Notes under the pieces: model-generated | What the model was told of the DNA's origin: nothing | Seen by the model: only the letters and a program-made list of their open reading frames with translations | The model's database searches: none | Position numbers and translations under genes: made by a program | Shown: positions 63,793-64,000 of the stretch, one piece after another | Layout of the letters: each line of letters starts with the position of its first letter | Numbering within the stretch: the stretch's first letter is position 1 | Assembly (NCBI GenBank): GCA_900104855.1 | Contig: FNSS01000001.1 | Coordinates: forward strand, 4,774,001-4,838,000 | Length of the DNA: 64,000 nucleotides | Source: Rhizobiales bacterium GAS188 | GTDB taxonomy: Bacteria; Pseudomonadota; Alphaproteobacteria; Rhizobiales; Beijerinckiaceae | Direction: 5' to 3'

Positions 63793-64000
63793 ATGGCCGC
63801 GACCGCGGACGAGGCCTTTCTCGCTCTCTCGGGCATTTCGAAGCGCTATGGCGGCGTGCGCGCCCTCGAGGGGGTCGATTTTGCCTGCGAGCGCGGCAAG
63901 ATCCATGCGGTCCTCGGCGAGAACGGCGCCGGCAAGTCGACGCTCATCAAGATCATCGCCGGCGTCGTCCAGCCGGATGCCGGCAGCATGCGCCTCGGCG
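63793..64000 (+). CDS. Sugar ABC transporter ATPase, C-terminus outside window
   Basis: The frame starts at ATG 63793 (TGAGGAG ribosome site) and is open to the edge. [20 protein letters not shown], then [20 protein letters not shown] is the first half of an RbsA/MglA/AraG-type tandem ATPase, with Walker [10 protein letters not shown]. Only 69 residues are seen. It powers the importer that uses the binding protein encoded just upstream. Confidence 0.85.
   Translation, partial: MAATADEAFLALSGISKRYGGVRALEGVDFACERGKIHAVLGENGAGKSTLIKIIAGVVQPDAGSMRLG

Overview
The window is GC-rich and bacterial. Its gene families point to an alphaproteobacterium, most likely Hyphomicrobiales (Rhizobiales): alphaproteobacterial SOS boxes of the GAAC-N7-GAAC type, small proteins I associate with that order, a P4-type integrase island, and an autotransporter-type heptosyltransferase set of the kind seen in methylotrophic and bradyrhizobial lineages. 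No rRNA, tRNA or CRISPR array was recognised. Most of the window is accessory DNA; the right end (about 60.8-64 kb) looks like ordinary metabolism and transport.

Layout. 1-4 kb: small, partly broken mobile-element or prophage-type genes (DUF3102-like pseudogene, IS630 remnant, HTH protein) and a small gene with an SOS box. 4-4.7 kb: a Crp/Fnr regulator. 5.1-14.3 kb: a co-directional surface-protein locus made of a TibC-like O-heptosyltransferase, a fragment of a second such set, a 1248-residue strand-loop-strand repeat protein with an embedded trypsin-like protease domain, an HlyB-like ABC exporter and an HlyD-like adaptor. The repeats are of the autotransporter type, but I see no autotransporter barrel; the neighbours suggest type I secretion of a glycosylated protein. 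14.4-19.8 kb: an integrated-element core (tyrosine integrase lacking its N-terminus, AlpA-like, ParB-like and replication-like proteins, zinc-ribbon protein).

20.3-33.2 kb: a compact defence island on one strand. It holds a Phd-like antitoxin fragment, a type III-like restriction helicase-nuclease, its beta-class methyltransferase, a DUF6946-like protein, a RelE-UvrD/Rep fusion, a HEPN protein, a 46-residue ORF, a Hanks-type kinase, an HNH nuclease, a 34-residue ORF and a SEC-C protein. Several junctions are ATGA overlaps. A serine recombinase follows at 33.6 kb.

34.9-38 kb: an orphan oligopeptide/nickel-type binding protein and a hydrolase-adenylate cyclase fusion. 38.2-60.4 kb: a mosaic of small genes, broken genes and repeats: a RHH-XRE pair with operator repeats, an ISL3-family element, an AlbA_2 protein, a HEPN_Apea-like and a second HEPN-like protein, a secreted glycine/tryptophan repeat protein, two families of dispersed hairpin repeats, several XRE remnants, a replication-initiator-like protein and a one-domain ABC-F remnant. 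Two genes in the left 3 kb (the DUF3102-like gene and the HTH gene) have relatives at 55-57.6 kb, including a palindrome whose arms have changed in a compensated way. 60.8-64 kb: an amidase and the start of a sugar ABC transporter operon.

The two most interesting systems are the secreted, probably heptosylated repeat protein with a built-in protease plus type I exporter, and the multi-gene restriction/HEPN/kinase island.
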